A stretch of DNA of 36,238 nucleotides, from the NCBI GenBank assembly GCA_023819315.1, contig JAMWBQ010000007.1, positions 1 to 36,238 of the forward strand, read 5' to 3'. Below the pieces are notes generated by a model. It did no database searches. It saw nothing but the letters and a program-made list of their open reading frames with translations, and had not been told where the DNA came from. Numbering within the stretch: the stretch's first letter is position 1; each line of letters starts with the position of its first letter. Shown piece after piece: positions 18,526-27,469 of the stretch. This DNA is from Candidatus Omnitrophota bacterium (GTDB taxonomy: Bacteria > Omnitrophota > Gorgyraeia > Duberdicusellales > 4484-171). Made by a program: the position numbers and the translations under genes.

Positions 18526-19618
18526 GTTAAGATTTATATTTCTCATATTTTTTTGTTTTTTCTTAAGCATTTGCTATTCTCTTGATTACAAAGAAGCTTT
18601 GTACTGGCAAGCAGAGGAGAATGGTAATGTTAGATGTGCGTTATGCCCAAGAAGGTGTGTTATAGCAAAAGGTAATAGAGGGTTTTGTGGAGTAAGGATA
18701 AATCGTGATGGTAAGTTGTATACTTTAGCTTATAATAATCCCGTAGCTATAGCTGTTGACCCTATAGAGAAGAAACCTTTCTTTCATGTTTTACCAGGCA
18801 CAGGAGCTTTTTCTTTAGCTATTTCTGGTTGTAATATGAGGTGCCTTTTTTGTCAAAATTGGCATATCTCTCAAGCAAAGCCTGATGAGACAATAAACTA
18901 TACTCTTTCCCCGGCTGATATTGTAAGAATGGCAAAAAAATATAATTGCCCATCAGTAGTATTCACTTATACCGAACCAACTGTATTTTATGAGTATATG
19001 CTTGAAACTGCTAAGTTATCTAAGCAGGAGGGGTTATTAGTGGGTATGCATAGTTGCGGGTATATAAACGAGGAACCACTCGTTGAGTTACTAAGGTATA
19101 TGGATTTTATTAATGTTGATTTGAAGAGTTTTTCTCCAGATTTCTATAGAGAAATGAGTAATGGAGCAGATTTAAATAGTGTGCTTACCACATTAAAAAA
19201 GATAAAGGAAGCAAATATTCACTTAGAGATTACCAATTTAGTTATTCCTACTAAGAATGATTCCCCCCAAGAGGTGAGAAATTTATGTTTATGGATAAGA
19301 GACAATTTAGGTGTAGATACACCTGTTCATTTTTCTCGTTTTTTCCCTCATTATAGGTTAAAGAACTTACCACCAACGCCTGTAAGTAATCTAAAAGAGA
19401 TTTATAATATGGCTAAAGAGGTAGGGCTAAAATTCGTTTATATCGGTAATGTCCCTGGAATAGAAGAGGAATCTACATATTGTCCCAAATGTAATAATTT
19501 ACTGATAAAGCGGGTAGGTTATTCCATTTTAGAGAATAATATTAGAGATGGTAAATGTAAATTTTGTGGAGAAACTATACCGGGTATATGGGAAGGGGAA
19601 AAGGAGAGTAAGTTTTGA
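18518..19618 (+). CDS. AmrS-like (AmmeMemoRadiSam-type) radical SAM protein with N-terminal signal/anchor segment
   Basis: MDKLRFIFLIFFCFFLSICYSLDY leader; CALCPRRCVIAKGNRGFCGVR; radical SAM SGCNMRCLFCQNWHISQ (CxxxCxxC); C-terminal ribbon YCPKCNNLL...CKFCGETIPG. ORF-track start is GTG 18509; ATG 18518 preferred. Confidence 0.88.
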   Translation: MDKLRFIFLIFFCFFLSICYSLDYKEALYWQAEENGNVRCALCPRRCVIAKGNRGFCGVRINRDGKLYTLAYNNPVAIAVDPIEKKPFFHVLPGTGAFSLAISGCNMRCLFCQNWHISQAKPDETINYTLSPADIVRMAKKYNCPSVVFTYTEPTVFYEYMLETAKLSKQEGLLVGMHSCGYINEEPLVELLRYMDFINVDLKSFSPDFYREMSNGADLNSVLTTLKKIKEANIHLEITNLVIPTKNDSPQEVRNLCLWIRDNLGVDTPVHFSRFFPHYRLKNLPPTPVSNLKEIYNMAKEVGLKFVYIGNVPGIEEESTYCPKCNNLLIKRVGYSILENNIRDGKCKFCGETIPGIWEGEKESKF

Positions 19619-20700
19619 ATAATAGTAAAATAAATATTATAGGTGAGATAGTGAGTGATTTTTTAGAGCGCACCTTAGGATTACGCTTTGATATTTGTAG
19701 GTGTGAGTTGTGTAAGAAGAAAATGTTAGATATGGTTTTAGATAAATTTCCTCCCTATTTATGGGAAGGTTCTAAGGAAGATAGTGAGTATCAAAAAAAA
19801 TTTTTCTCCCTTACTAACCAGTACATTAAAAATATTATGTTAGAGATATATAAAGCGGTGGATTATGTAAGTAATCACCCCCCTCATAATTTAGAAGAGG
19901 ATAGAGAAAAGAGTTTTAATCAACTCTTAGAGAAGATATATCAAGATAGAGGAGTAGATTTCAGCCAATACCACCGCAATATTTTGAAAAGAAGGATAGC
20001 TCTAAGAATGCAGGTTAACGGAATAGATTCTTATACTGATTATTTAAAGCTATTAATTAACTATCCTGAGGAGTACGATAAGTTGTTTGAAGTCTTAACT
20101 ATAAACGTCTCCGAATTTTTTCGTGATTTGGATAACTGGGCAGTTATAAATAGTTTGCTTAAGGATTTATCAGAGAAAGCAAGATTAGAGAAGAGGAGGT
20201 TAAAAGTATGGAGTGCAGGTTGTGCTCATGGTGAGGAACCCTACTCTATAGCTATACTGTCAAAAGAGCTAAATTTAGCTGAGATGATAGAGATAATCGC
20301 TACCGATGTAGATAAGAGTAGTCTTGAGGTAGCGAAGAGAGGAGAGTTCGATACCTATAGAATTAAGAATATTTCCCAAGAATTGCTAAAAAAATACTTT
20401 GATTCTAAAGGAGATGGTAAATATCAGTTAAAGGATAGCATTAAAATTATGGTAGACTTCAAATATCACAATCTTATAGGTGATCCTTATCCCAAAGATA
20501 TAGATATCATTTTCTGTAGAAATGTTTTTATATATTTTACTAAACCTTTACAGGAGCAAATTCTTAATAGGTTTTATTATTCTCTAAAGGATGAGGGATA
20601 TTTAGTGATTGGCAAAAGCGAGGTTATTCTCGCTGAGGCAAAGTTGATTTTTGAAGAAGTGAATATAGAGAATAGATTGTATAGGAAGAAAAAGATATAA
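19615..20700 (+). CDS. ComFB-like domain fused to CheR-type protein-glutamate methyltransferase
   Basis: N-term DICRCELCKKKMLDMVLDKFPPYLW...YIKNIMLEIYKAVDYVSNHPPHN resembles ComFB; then CheR: QLLEKIYQDRGVDFSQYHRNILKRRIALRM, TINVSEFFRD, KVWSAGCAHGEEPYSIAIL, IIATDVDKSSLEVAKRGEF, DIIFCRNVFIYFTKPLQEQIL. TTG start overlapping the upstream TGA. Confidence 0.85.
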   Translation: MNNSKINIIGEIVSDFLERTLGLRFDICRCELCKKKMLDMVLDKFPPYLWEGSKEDSEYQKKFFSLTNQYIKNIMLEIYKAVDYVSNHPPHNLEEDREKSFNQLLEKIYQDRGVDFSQYHRNILKRRIALRMQVNGIDSYTDYLKLLINYPEEYDKLFEVLTINVSEFFRDLDNWAVINSLLKDLSEKARLEKRRLKVWSAGCAHGEEPYSIAILSKELNLAEMIEIIATDVDKSSLEVAKRGEFDTYRIKNISQELLKKYFDSKGDGKYQLKDSIKIMVDFKYHNLIGDPYPKDIDIIFCRNVFIYFTKPLQEQILNRFYYSLKDEGYLVIGKSEVILAEAKLIFEEVNIENRLYRKKKI

Positions 20701-20719
20701 TAAAATTTTAAGAATCATT

Positions 20720-21826
20720 ATGTTAACGGATAATTCAAAAAAGACCCCTTTGTATACCAATCATATTAACAGCAATGCTAAGATGGTAGAATTTTTTAAC
20801 TGGTTACTCCCCTTAGAATTCTCTGGTATACTAAGAGAAGCAAAAGCTTGCCGTAGTAACTGTCTTATGTTTGATATTTCCCATATGGGACAAATAAGAA
20901 TTAAGGGAGATAACAGTGAAGCGTTTCTTCAAGAATTAACCGCTAACGATGTTTCTTCCATTAAACCCAATGGTTTACAATACAATCTATTCATTAATTC
21001 TCAAGGAAATATTATAGATGATTTTGTCCTTTACCGCCTAAGGAATAGTTTTTTATGTATCGTTAATGCCTGTAATAAAGATAAAGTTTTAGATTGGCTT
21101 AATAAGAGGAAATTTAATGATTTAGATATAGTAGATGAAACCGAGAATAATGCTTTTATTTCTCTTCAGGGACCGAATTCTCAATGTCTTTTAGAAAATG
21201 TAGTGGGAGTGGGCTTAGATGATTTAAGTTATATGAACTTTTTAGATTTAGACTTAGGAGGAGTTAAACTTACTATTTCTCGCAGTGGATATACTGGCGA
21301 GGATGGTTTTGAGATAATTTGTCCAAGATATTACGCATCTAATTTGTGGGAAAAAATTAAGGAAGGGAGAGGAAGAGTTATCCCCGATTTAGGTGGGTTA
21401 GGAGCAAGAGACATTTTAAGGATAGAAGCTGGCTATCCTTTATACGGTAACGATATAGACGAGACAACCAATCCTCTGGAAGCTTCCCTTAAGTGGGTGG
21501 TAAAATATAATTCTAAAGATTTCTTAGGTAAAGAAAAAATATTAGAGATACTGAGGAAGGGTATAGAGAGAAAACGAGTAGGTTTTATTATGGAGGATAG
21601 GGGTGTGCCAAGAAAAGATTACTTAATTTATTCTCTCCAAGGTTCAGTTGTCGGTAAAGTTACCAGTGGAACATATTCGCCTAATTTAGATAGATTTATT
21701 GGTATGGGTTACATAGATATAAATTTTTCTTATGAGAATACTCCTATTATTATAGATATAAGAGGTAAATCGTTTCGTGCTTTTGTCCATCGTTACCCAT
21801 TTATAAAGACGAGAGTTAAATCTTAG
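20720..21826 (+). CDS. gcvT: Aminomethyltransferase (glycine cleavage T protein)
   Basis: FDISHMGQIRIKG, FLQELTANDVSSI, SRSGYTGEDGFEI, GLGARDILRIEAGYPLYGNDID. Confidence 0.96.
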   Translation: MLTDNSKKTPLYTNHINSNAKMVEFFNWLLPLEFSGILREAKACRSNCLMFDISHMGQIRIKGDNSEAFLQELTANDVSSIKPNGLQYNLFINSQGNIIDDFVLYRLRNSFLCIVNACNKDKVLDWLNKRKFNDLDIVDETENNAFISLQGPNSQCLLENVVGVGLDDLSYMNFLDLDLGGVKLTISRSGYTGEDGFEIICPRYYASNLWEKIKEGRGRVIPDLGGLGARDILRIEAGYPLYGNDIDETTNPLEASLKWVVKYNSKDFLGKEKILEILRKGIERKRVGFIMEDRGVPRKDYLIYSLQGSVVGKVTSGTYSPNLDRFIGMGYIDINFSYENTPIIIDIRGKSFRAFVHRYPFIKTRVKS

Positions 21827-21837
21827 GAGGTGAATTT

Positions 21838-22221
21838 ATGGATAATCTGCTATTTTCTAAAACTCACGAATGGGTAAAAATAGATAACGATATAGGTTGG
21901 GTAGGCGTTTCTAATTATGCTCAGAGTGAGTTAGGTGATATCGTTTATGTGGAGTTACCAAAGATAGGTGATGAGTTTACTCAATTTTCAAAATTTGCTA
22001 CTTTAGAATCTACCAAGGCAGCGGCGGAAGTTTATCTTCCCCTAAGTGGCACGATATCAGAAATTAATAAGGAATTAGTTAGTAATCCTCAGTGGATAAA
22101 TGAAAGTCCTTACGAGAAAGGTTGGTTAGTTAAGATCAAGATAAAAGACTTTAAAGAGAAAGATAATCTCTTAAATGAAGATGCTTATAGGGAATTTATA
22201 GAGGAAGAGAAAGAAAAGTAA
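21838..22221 (+). CDS. gcvH: Glycine cleavage system H protein
   Basis: LLFSKTHEWVKIDND, SNYAQSELGDIVYVELP, FATLESTKAAAEVYLPLSG (lipoyl Lys), SPYEKGWLVKIK. Confidence 0.97.
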   Translation: MDNLLFSKTHEWVKIDNDIGWVGVSNYAQSELGDIVYVELPKIGDEFTQFSKFATLESTKAAAEVYLPLSGTISEINKELVSNPQWINESPYEKGWLVKIKIKDFKEKDNLLNEDAYREFIEEEKEK

Positions 22222-22231
22222 AATATTTGAT

Positions 22232-23575
22232 ATGCCTTATATATTGAATACGAATTTACAAACAGAAGAGATGTTGAGGGAGCTGGGTTTATCCTCTTGG
22301 GAGGAACTCTTCCATCATCTACCTCCCCAGATAAAAATTAAAGGGAATTTAAACTTACCTTGTGGTTTAAGTGAACATTCTCTAAGAGAGGTTATGGAAG
22401 ATATTGGTAGTAAAAATATTCCCATAGACGAATTTAATTCTTTTTTAGGTGCTGGTATATACGACCACTATGTTCCCAGTGCTCTCGAACATATTGTTTC
22501 TCGTTGTGAATTCTACACTTCTTATACTCCTTATCAACCAGAGTGTTCACAGGGAGTTTTACAAGCACTTTATGAGTATCAGACTTATATTTGTTTACTT
22601 ACGGGTATGGATGTTACCAATGCTTCTTTATACGATGGTGCTTCTGCTTTAGGAGAGGCAGTGCTTATGAGTTTAAGATTGCAGAATAATCGAAATAAGG
22701 TATTAGTTGCTTATAGTGTTCACCCTGAGTATAGAAGGGTATTGGCTACGTATATAGGAGGGGGAGATTTTTCCCTTCAAATTGTTCCTTTTACTTCTCA
22801 AGGGTTTATTGATTTAGAGTTTTTAGAAAACAATTTAGATGGTAACTCTTCTTGTTTTGTTTTACAGAGTCCTAACTTTTTTGGTCTTATTGAAGATTTA
22901 GATAAGGTGAGTGCTATTTTAAAGGATAGAGGTGTTTTATTTATTTTGGTAACTAATCCTTTATCTTTAGCAATGCTAAAGGAGCCATATAAATTAGGAG
23001 TAGATATTATCTGTGGAGATGGGCAAGTTTTGGGAGGTAATTTGAATTTGGGAGGACCAACTTTTGGTTTTTTAGCTACCAAGTCTGAATATTTACGCCA
23101 GTTGCCAGGAAGGATAGTAGGCAGGACAATAGATATCGTAGGTAACAGTTGTTTCTGTCTTACCTTACAGACGAGAGAACAACATATAAAGAGAGAGAAA
23201 GCAACAAGTAACATATGTTCTAATCAATCTTTGAATGCAATTAGTGCATCTATATACTTATCTCTTTTAGGTAAGGATGGTTTAAAGAAAGTTTGGTTAT
23301 ACTCTTTTAATCTTGCCCATTATCTTTACCAGCGATTAAAAGATTTAGAATGTGTTTCTTTACCTTTTGGAGAAAGATTTTTTAACGAGTTCGTCTGGCA
23401 GATAGAGGGGGCTAATAGGTTACTGAATAGATTGGCTAAGAAAAAAATTCTTGCTGGTTTATCTATAGGTAATTATTATCCCCAACTTAAAAACTGTATA
23501 CTCAGTGCCTGCACGGAGAAAAAGAAAGCCTCTGATATAGATGAATTGATAGAGAATATAAAGAAATTAGTTTAA
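22232..23575 (+). CDS. gcvPA: Glycine dehydrogenase (decarboxylating) subunit 1
   Basis: FLGAGIYDHYVPSALEHIVSRCEFYTSYTPYQPECSQGVLQALYEYQT, YDGASALGEAVLM, LPGRIVGRT. Confidence 0.96.
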   Translation: MPYILNTNLQTEEMLRELGLSSWEELFHHLPPQIKIKGNLNLPCGLSEHSLREVMEDIGSKNIPIDEFNSFLGAGIYDHYVPSALEHIVSRCEFYTSYTPYQPECSQGVLQALYEYQTYICLLTGMDVTNASLYDGASALGEAVLMSLRLQNNRNKVLVAYSVHPEYRRVLATYIGGGDFSLQIVPFTSQGFIDLEFLENNLDGNSSCFVLQSPNFFGLIEDLDKVSAILKDRGVLFILVTNPLSLAMLKEPYKLGVDIICGDGQVLGGNLNLGGPTFGFLATKSEYLRQLPGRIVGRTIDIVGNSCFCLTLQTREQHIKREKATSNICSNQSLNAISASIYLSLLGKDGLKKVWLYSFNLAHYLYQRLKDLECVSLPFGERFFNEFVWQIEGANRLLNRLAKKKILAGLSIGNYYPQLKNCILSACTEKKKASDIDELIENIKKLV

Positions 23576-23581
23576 ACTATT

Positions 23582-25033
23582 ATGGATAAACGATTGATTT
23601 TTGAGAAATCGGATGATTCTAAAGATAATAAATTAGTTAATCCTCCTGATATACCATTGAACTCTCCGGAAAGTATTATCCCCAAAGAACTCCTAAGAGA
23701 AGATTTACCTTTGCCTTCCTTAGGAGAGTTAGATGTGGTAAGGCATTACACAAATCTTAGTAAACTTAATTTTAGCGTAGATACAAATTTCTACCCTTTG
23801 GGTTCCTGTACGATGAAGTATAATCCTAAAGTAAATGAGGATATAGCTAAGCTTAAAACTTTTACTCATCTCCACCCTTATCAACCCGAAAGTTATATTC
23901 AAGGCGCTCTTAAGGTAATCTACGAATTAGAAAAGCTTTTGTGTGTTTTGACGGGTATGGCAAGATTTAGTTTTCAGCCACCAGCAGGAGCTAGTGGAGA
24001 ATTTACAGGGATGATGATTATAAGAGCCTACCATAAGCTCCGTAAAGAGAAAAGATATAAAGTTATTATACCTGATTCCTCTCATGGCACTAATCCTGCA
24101 ACGGCGAGTATGTGTGGATATAAAACTGTGGTTGTTCCTAGCACCAAGGAAGGTCTGGTGGATATAGACAATCTACGAAAATTGGTAGATGAAGAAACAT
24201 CAGCTATGATGCTTACTAATCCCAATACCTTAGGATTATTTGAAGAAAGGATACTTGATATAAGTGAAATAGTTCATAGTAGAGGAGCATTGTTATACTA
24301 CGATGGAGCTAACTTTAACGCTCTTTTAGGGATTACCAAACCCTCTCTTATGGGGTTTGATGTAATTCATCTTAATTTACATAAAACATTTTCTACCCCA
24401 CATGGCAGTGGTGGTCCAGGATCAGCTGGTGTGGGAGTGAAAGAGGAATTAAAGGAATTTTTACCTGTTCCTTTAGTAGATATTAAAAACGGACGTTATT
24501 ACTTAAATTATAAACTTAAAAATTCCATAGGTAAGGTAAAATCATTTTATGGGAATTTTAACGTTTTAGTTAAAGCTTACGCTTATATCTTGCGTTTAGG
24601 AGAAGAAGGTTTAAAAAGAGTATCTAAACACTCAGTTTTAAATGCTAACTATTTAAGAGAAAAACTAAAAGATACTTATAAATTAGCTTCTCCAAATAGA
24701 TGTATGCACGAGTTGGTTTTATCTTGCATATGGCAAAAAGAGAAAGGAGTAAAAGCAGGGGATATAGCTAAGCGACTCATAGATTTTGGAATACATCCTC
24801 CTACAATGTATTTCCCTTTAATTGTTAAAGAAGCTTTGATGATTGAACCTACAGAGACAGAGAGTAAATCTACGCTTGATTATTTCATACAGATTATGAA
24901 ACAGATTAACGATGAGGTAAACTTTTCACCTGAGAATTTCAAGAATTATCCTCTCACTACACCTGTTAGAAGAGTAGACGAAACGTATGCCGCTCGTTTC
25001 CCTGATATAAGATGGAAAAAAGCTGGCGTATAA
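23582..25033 (+). CDS. gcvPB: Glycine dehydrogenase (decarboxylating) subunit 2
   Basis: FYPLGSCTMKYNPKVNE, FQPPAGASGEFTGMMI, DSSHGTNPATASMCGY, LNLHKTFSTPHGSGGPGSAGVGV (PLP Lys). Confidence 0.97.
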   Translation: MDKRLIFEKSDDSKDNKLVNPPDIPLNSPESIIPKELLREDLPLPSLGELDVVRHYTNLSKLNFSVDTNFYPLGSCTMKYNPKVNEDIAKLKTFTHLHPYQPESYIQGALKVIYELEKLLCVLTGMARFSFQPPAGASGEFTGMMIIRAYHKLRKEKRYKVIIPDSSHGTNPATASMCGYKTVVVPSTKEGLVDIDNLRKLVDEETSAMMLTNPNTLGLFEERILDISEIVHSRGALLYYDGANFNALLGITKPSLMGFDVIHLNLHKTFSTPHGSGGPGSAGVGVKEELKEFLPVPLVDIKNGRYYLNYKLKNSIGKVKSFYGNFNVLVKAYAYILRLGEEGLKRVSKHSVLNANYLREKLKDTYKLASPNRCMHELVLSCIWQKEKGVKAGDIAKRLIDFGIHPPTMYFPLIVKEALMIEPTETESKSTLDYFIQIMKQINDEVNFSPENFKNYPLTTPVRRVDETYAARFPDIRWKKAGV

Positions 25034-25800
25034 TTATTGATGGTTATAACGATGGTTTACTTAATATGGCAAAAGATGAGGTTTTACTCTTTTGTTATCC
25101 TAAGTTAAAAGTTCCTACATTAAGAATATATTCCTGGCTTAAACCGTTTCTCTCTTTAGGGTATTTTCAGAAGATAGAAGATACGATTAATTTAGAAGAG
25201 TGTTTTAAAAAAGATATAGGTTTTGTTCATAGAATAACCGGTGGTTCAGCGATAGTTCATTATAAAGAACTTACCTATAGTATTGTCTGTGATGTGGAAG
25301 ATTTGAATTTGCCAATAGGGGTGAAAAAATCTTATAAATTAATTAATTCTTTCCTCATAAATTTTTATAAAGAGTTAGGGTTGAATGCAAAATTCTTTGA
25401 AGATGTTTCTTGTTTGGAAGTTATAAAGAGTCCATTTTGTTTCTTAGGTAAAGAACGGTTTGATATCGTAATAGATGGTAAAAAAATAGGCGGTAATGCT
25501 CAAAGGAGAGCAGGGAGAGTTATTTTCCAACACGGTTGTATACCTATGGATTTAGATTTTAGAGAAGTTAGAAATCTAATAAAGGGTGTGGATTATTCTA
25601 AATTATGTCAACAGGTTACCTATTTAAATAAATTATTGTCCCAACCTAAATCTTTTGAATATTTGCAAGAGACATTTATAAAAGTTTTTTTAAAAACTTT
25701 TAATATTAAAGGAAAGATAAGCTCTTGGCATAATGAGGAGATAGGATACTTAGATTATCTTTTGAGCAATAAGTATGATCGATATTATGTTAATATATGA
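25012..25800 (+). CDS. lipM: Lipoyl/octanoyl transferase, LipM-like
   Basis: LRIYSWLKPFLSLGYFQ, HRITGGSAIVHYKELTYSIV, SPFCFLGKERFDIVIDGKKIGGNAQRRAGRVIFQHGCIPMD; the Cys in SPFCF fits the LipM catalytic Cys position, hence LipM over LplA. Confidence 0.75.
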   Translation: MEKSWRIIIDGYNDGLLNMAKDEVLLFCYPKLKVPTLRIYSWLKPFLSLGYFQKIEDTINLEECFKKDIGFVHRITGGSAIVHYKELTYSIVCDVEDLNLPIGVKKSYKLINSFLINFYKELGLNAKFFEDVSCLEVIKSPFCFLGKERFDIVIDGKKIGGNAQRRAGRVIFQHGCIPMDLDFREVRNLIKGVDYSKLCQQVTYLNKLLSQPKSFEYLQETFIKVFLKTFNIKGKISSWHNEEIGYLDYLLSNKYDRYYVNI

Positions 25801-26654
25801 TTAAACCATCTTGGTTGAATAAACGTATGGAACTATCAAGTTGTAGGAAGATGAAGATACTTCTTAGAGAGTTAAATATCCATACTATATGCGAAGAGGC
25901 TTTATGTCCTAATGTGTCCGAATGTTTTTCTTTAGGGGTAGCTACATTTATGATTTTAGGTAGGATTTGCACAAGGAATTGTAAATTCTGTGCAGTAGAA
26001 AAAGGTACTCCTAAGCCAATAGATTTAACTGAACCCTTCAAAGTTAAAGAAGCGGTAGAGAGATTAAATTTAAGGTATGTGGTAGTAACGAGTCCCTCGC
26101 GTGATGATTTAGAGGATAAAGGGGCAAAGTTGTTTTACTCAGTAATTGAAGAAGTAAAGAGGGTAAAGTGTGTAGAGAAAGTAGAAGCTCTCATCCCTGA
26201 TTTTTCTCTGAATATAAATGCAATAAGGATGGTAGTTTCCGCACAACCTCAGGTGATCTCTCATAATATTGAAACTGTAGCTTCTCTTTATAAAATTCTA
26301 CGACCGAGCTATAACTATATAGACTCTCTTAAGGTTTTAGAGATGGTAAAGAAATTAAGCAAAGATATATTTGTTAAATCGGGAATTATCTTGGGTTTTG
26401 GGGAGGAGGATAAAGAGGTTGTACAGACTATTGGTCATCTACGAGATAGTGGTTGTGACTTTTTAAGTATTGGACAGTATCTATCTCCTTCCAAGAATTG
26501 TTTTCCTGTAAAAGAGTACGTTTCTTTAGAAAAATTCAATTATTTTAGAGAGGTAGCTTTATCTTTAGGGTTCCTTAATGTTTTTAGTGGACCATACGTG
26601 CGCAGTTCTTATTTAGCTTCTATGTATTTTGATGATTTGGTAACTACTTTATAA
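25797..26654 (+). CDS. lipA: Lipoyl synthase
   Basis: CEEALCPNVSECF cluster, MILGRICTRNCKFCAVEKG radical SAM cluster, KSGIILGFGEEDKEVVQT, GPYVRSSYLA. Confidence 0.95.
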   Translation: MIKPSWLNKRMELSSCRKMKILLRELNIHTICEEALCPNVSECFSLGVATFMILGRICTRNCKFCAVEKGTPKPIDLTEPFKVKEAVERLNLRYVVVTSPSRDDLEDKGAKLFYSVIEEVKRVKCVEKVEALIPDFSLNINAIRMVVSAQPQVISHNIETVASLYKILRPSYNYIDSLKVLEMVKKLSKDIFVKSGIILGFGEEDKEVVQTIGHLRDSGCDFLSIGQYLSPSKNCFPVKEYVSLEKFNYFREVALSLGFLNVFSGPYVRSSYLASMYFDDLVTTL

Positions 26655-27405
26655 TTTTGGAGGCAAAAATTAAAAAACCAGTATGGGAAGGTATGCGTTG
26701 TTCGGGACGGGTTATTCCCTTTTTAAGCAGTATTCTTCTCGTTAATATTTCCATTGCTTCTATATTAGTAAATCCTGTTTCTTCAAGTTTAGCTACAGTT
26801 TTAGTCAGTTGTTCAAAACTTGGACATATAGTAGATAACCTATAACCAGCTTTAAGCGATTTATAAGCAGGAGGAATTAATTCCCAAGGACTGCCAATAT
26901 CTATCATTACGAAATCAACATCTTCTTCGTCAAAACTATCTATTACTTCTTTATTCTTTAATTCTACCCATTCAAGGAGATTATTTTTTTCTAAATTCTT
27001 ACGCGTATTCTCAAAAAATATTTTGTTCCGTTCGTAACTATAAACTTTGCCGTTTGGTCTTACAAAATTTGCCAATGCTGATGTAAGAGCACCACTGCCT
27101 GAACCAACCTCTATGATTCTTGCTCCTGAGAAAATATTAGCTTTCATTAATATAATGCCTATATCTTTGGGGTAGATTATCTGGGTTTGCCTTTTTACTT
27201 TCATAGTTAAATCGTAAAGAGTAGGTTTAAGAATGTAGAATTCCTCGTTTAGATTAGTAGTTATCTTATCGCCAAAATTTTTACCAATTATATCTGTGGT
27301 ATCTATAAATCCCTTATCGGTATGAAATCTATCCTTATTTATCTTTAGAAGATAATTTCTTTGATTATCTCTATAAAGCAATACTAAATCGCCTTCTCTA
27401 ATCAT
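26644..27405 (-). CDS. trmI: tRNA (adenine-58-N1) methyltransferase
   Basis: RQTQIIYPKDIGIILMKANIFSGARIIEVGSGSGALTSALANFVRPNGKVYSYERN, VDFVMIDIGSPWELI. Convergent 11-nt overlap with lipA. Confidence 0.9.
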   Translation of the reverse strand: MIREGDLVLLYRDNQRNYLLKINKDRFHTDKGFIDTTDIIGKNFGDKITTNLNEEFYILKPTLYDLTMKVKRQTQIIYPKDIGIILMKANIFSGARIIEVGSGSGALTSALANFVRPNGKVYSYERNKIFFENTRKNLEKNNLLEWVELKNKEVIDSFDEEDVDFVMIDIGSPWELIPPAYKSLKAGYRLSTICPSFEQLTKTVAKLEETGFTNIEAMEILTRRILLKKGITRPEQRIPSHTGFLIFASKIIK

Positions 27406-27469
27406 ATTTATAAATAGATGATACCATTTTTATGATAAATTGCAATTTTTTTTAGCATTTTAAGGGACT

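Noticed and set aside
22449-23214. Alternate-frame ORF 22449-22652 and antisense ORF 22798-23214 in gcvPA
   Set aside because: Fully embedded in a well-supported gcvPA frame; translations look random.
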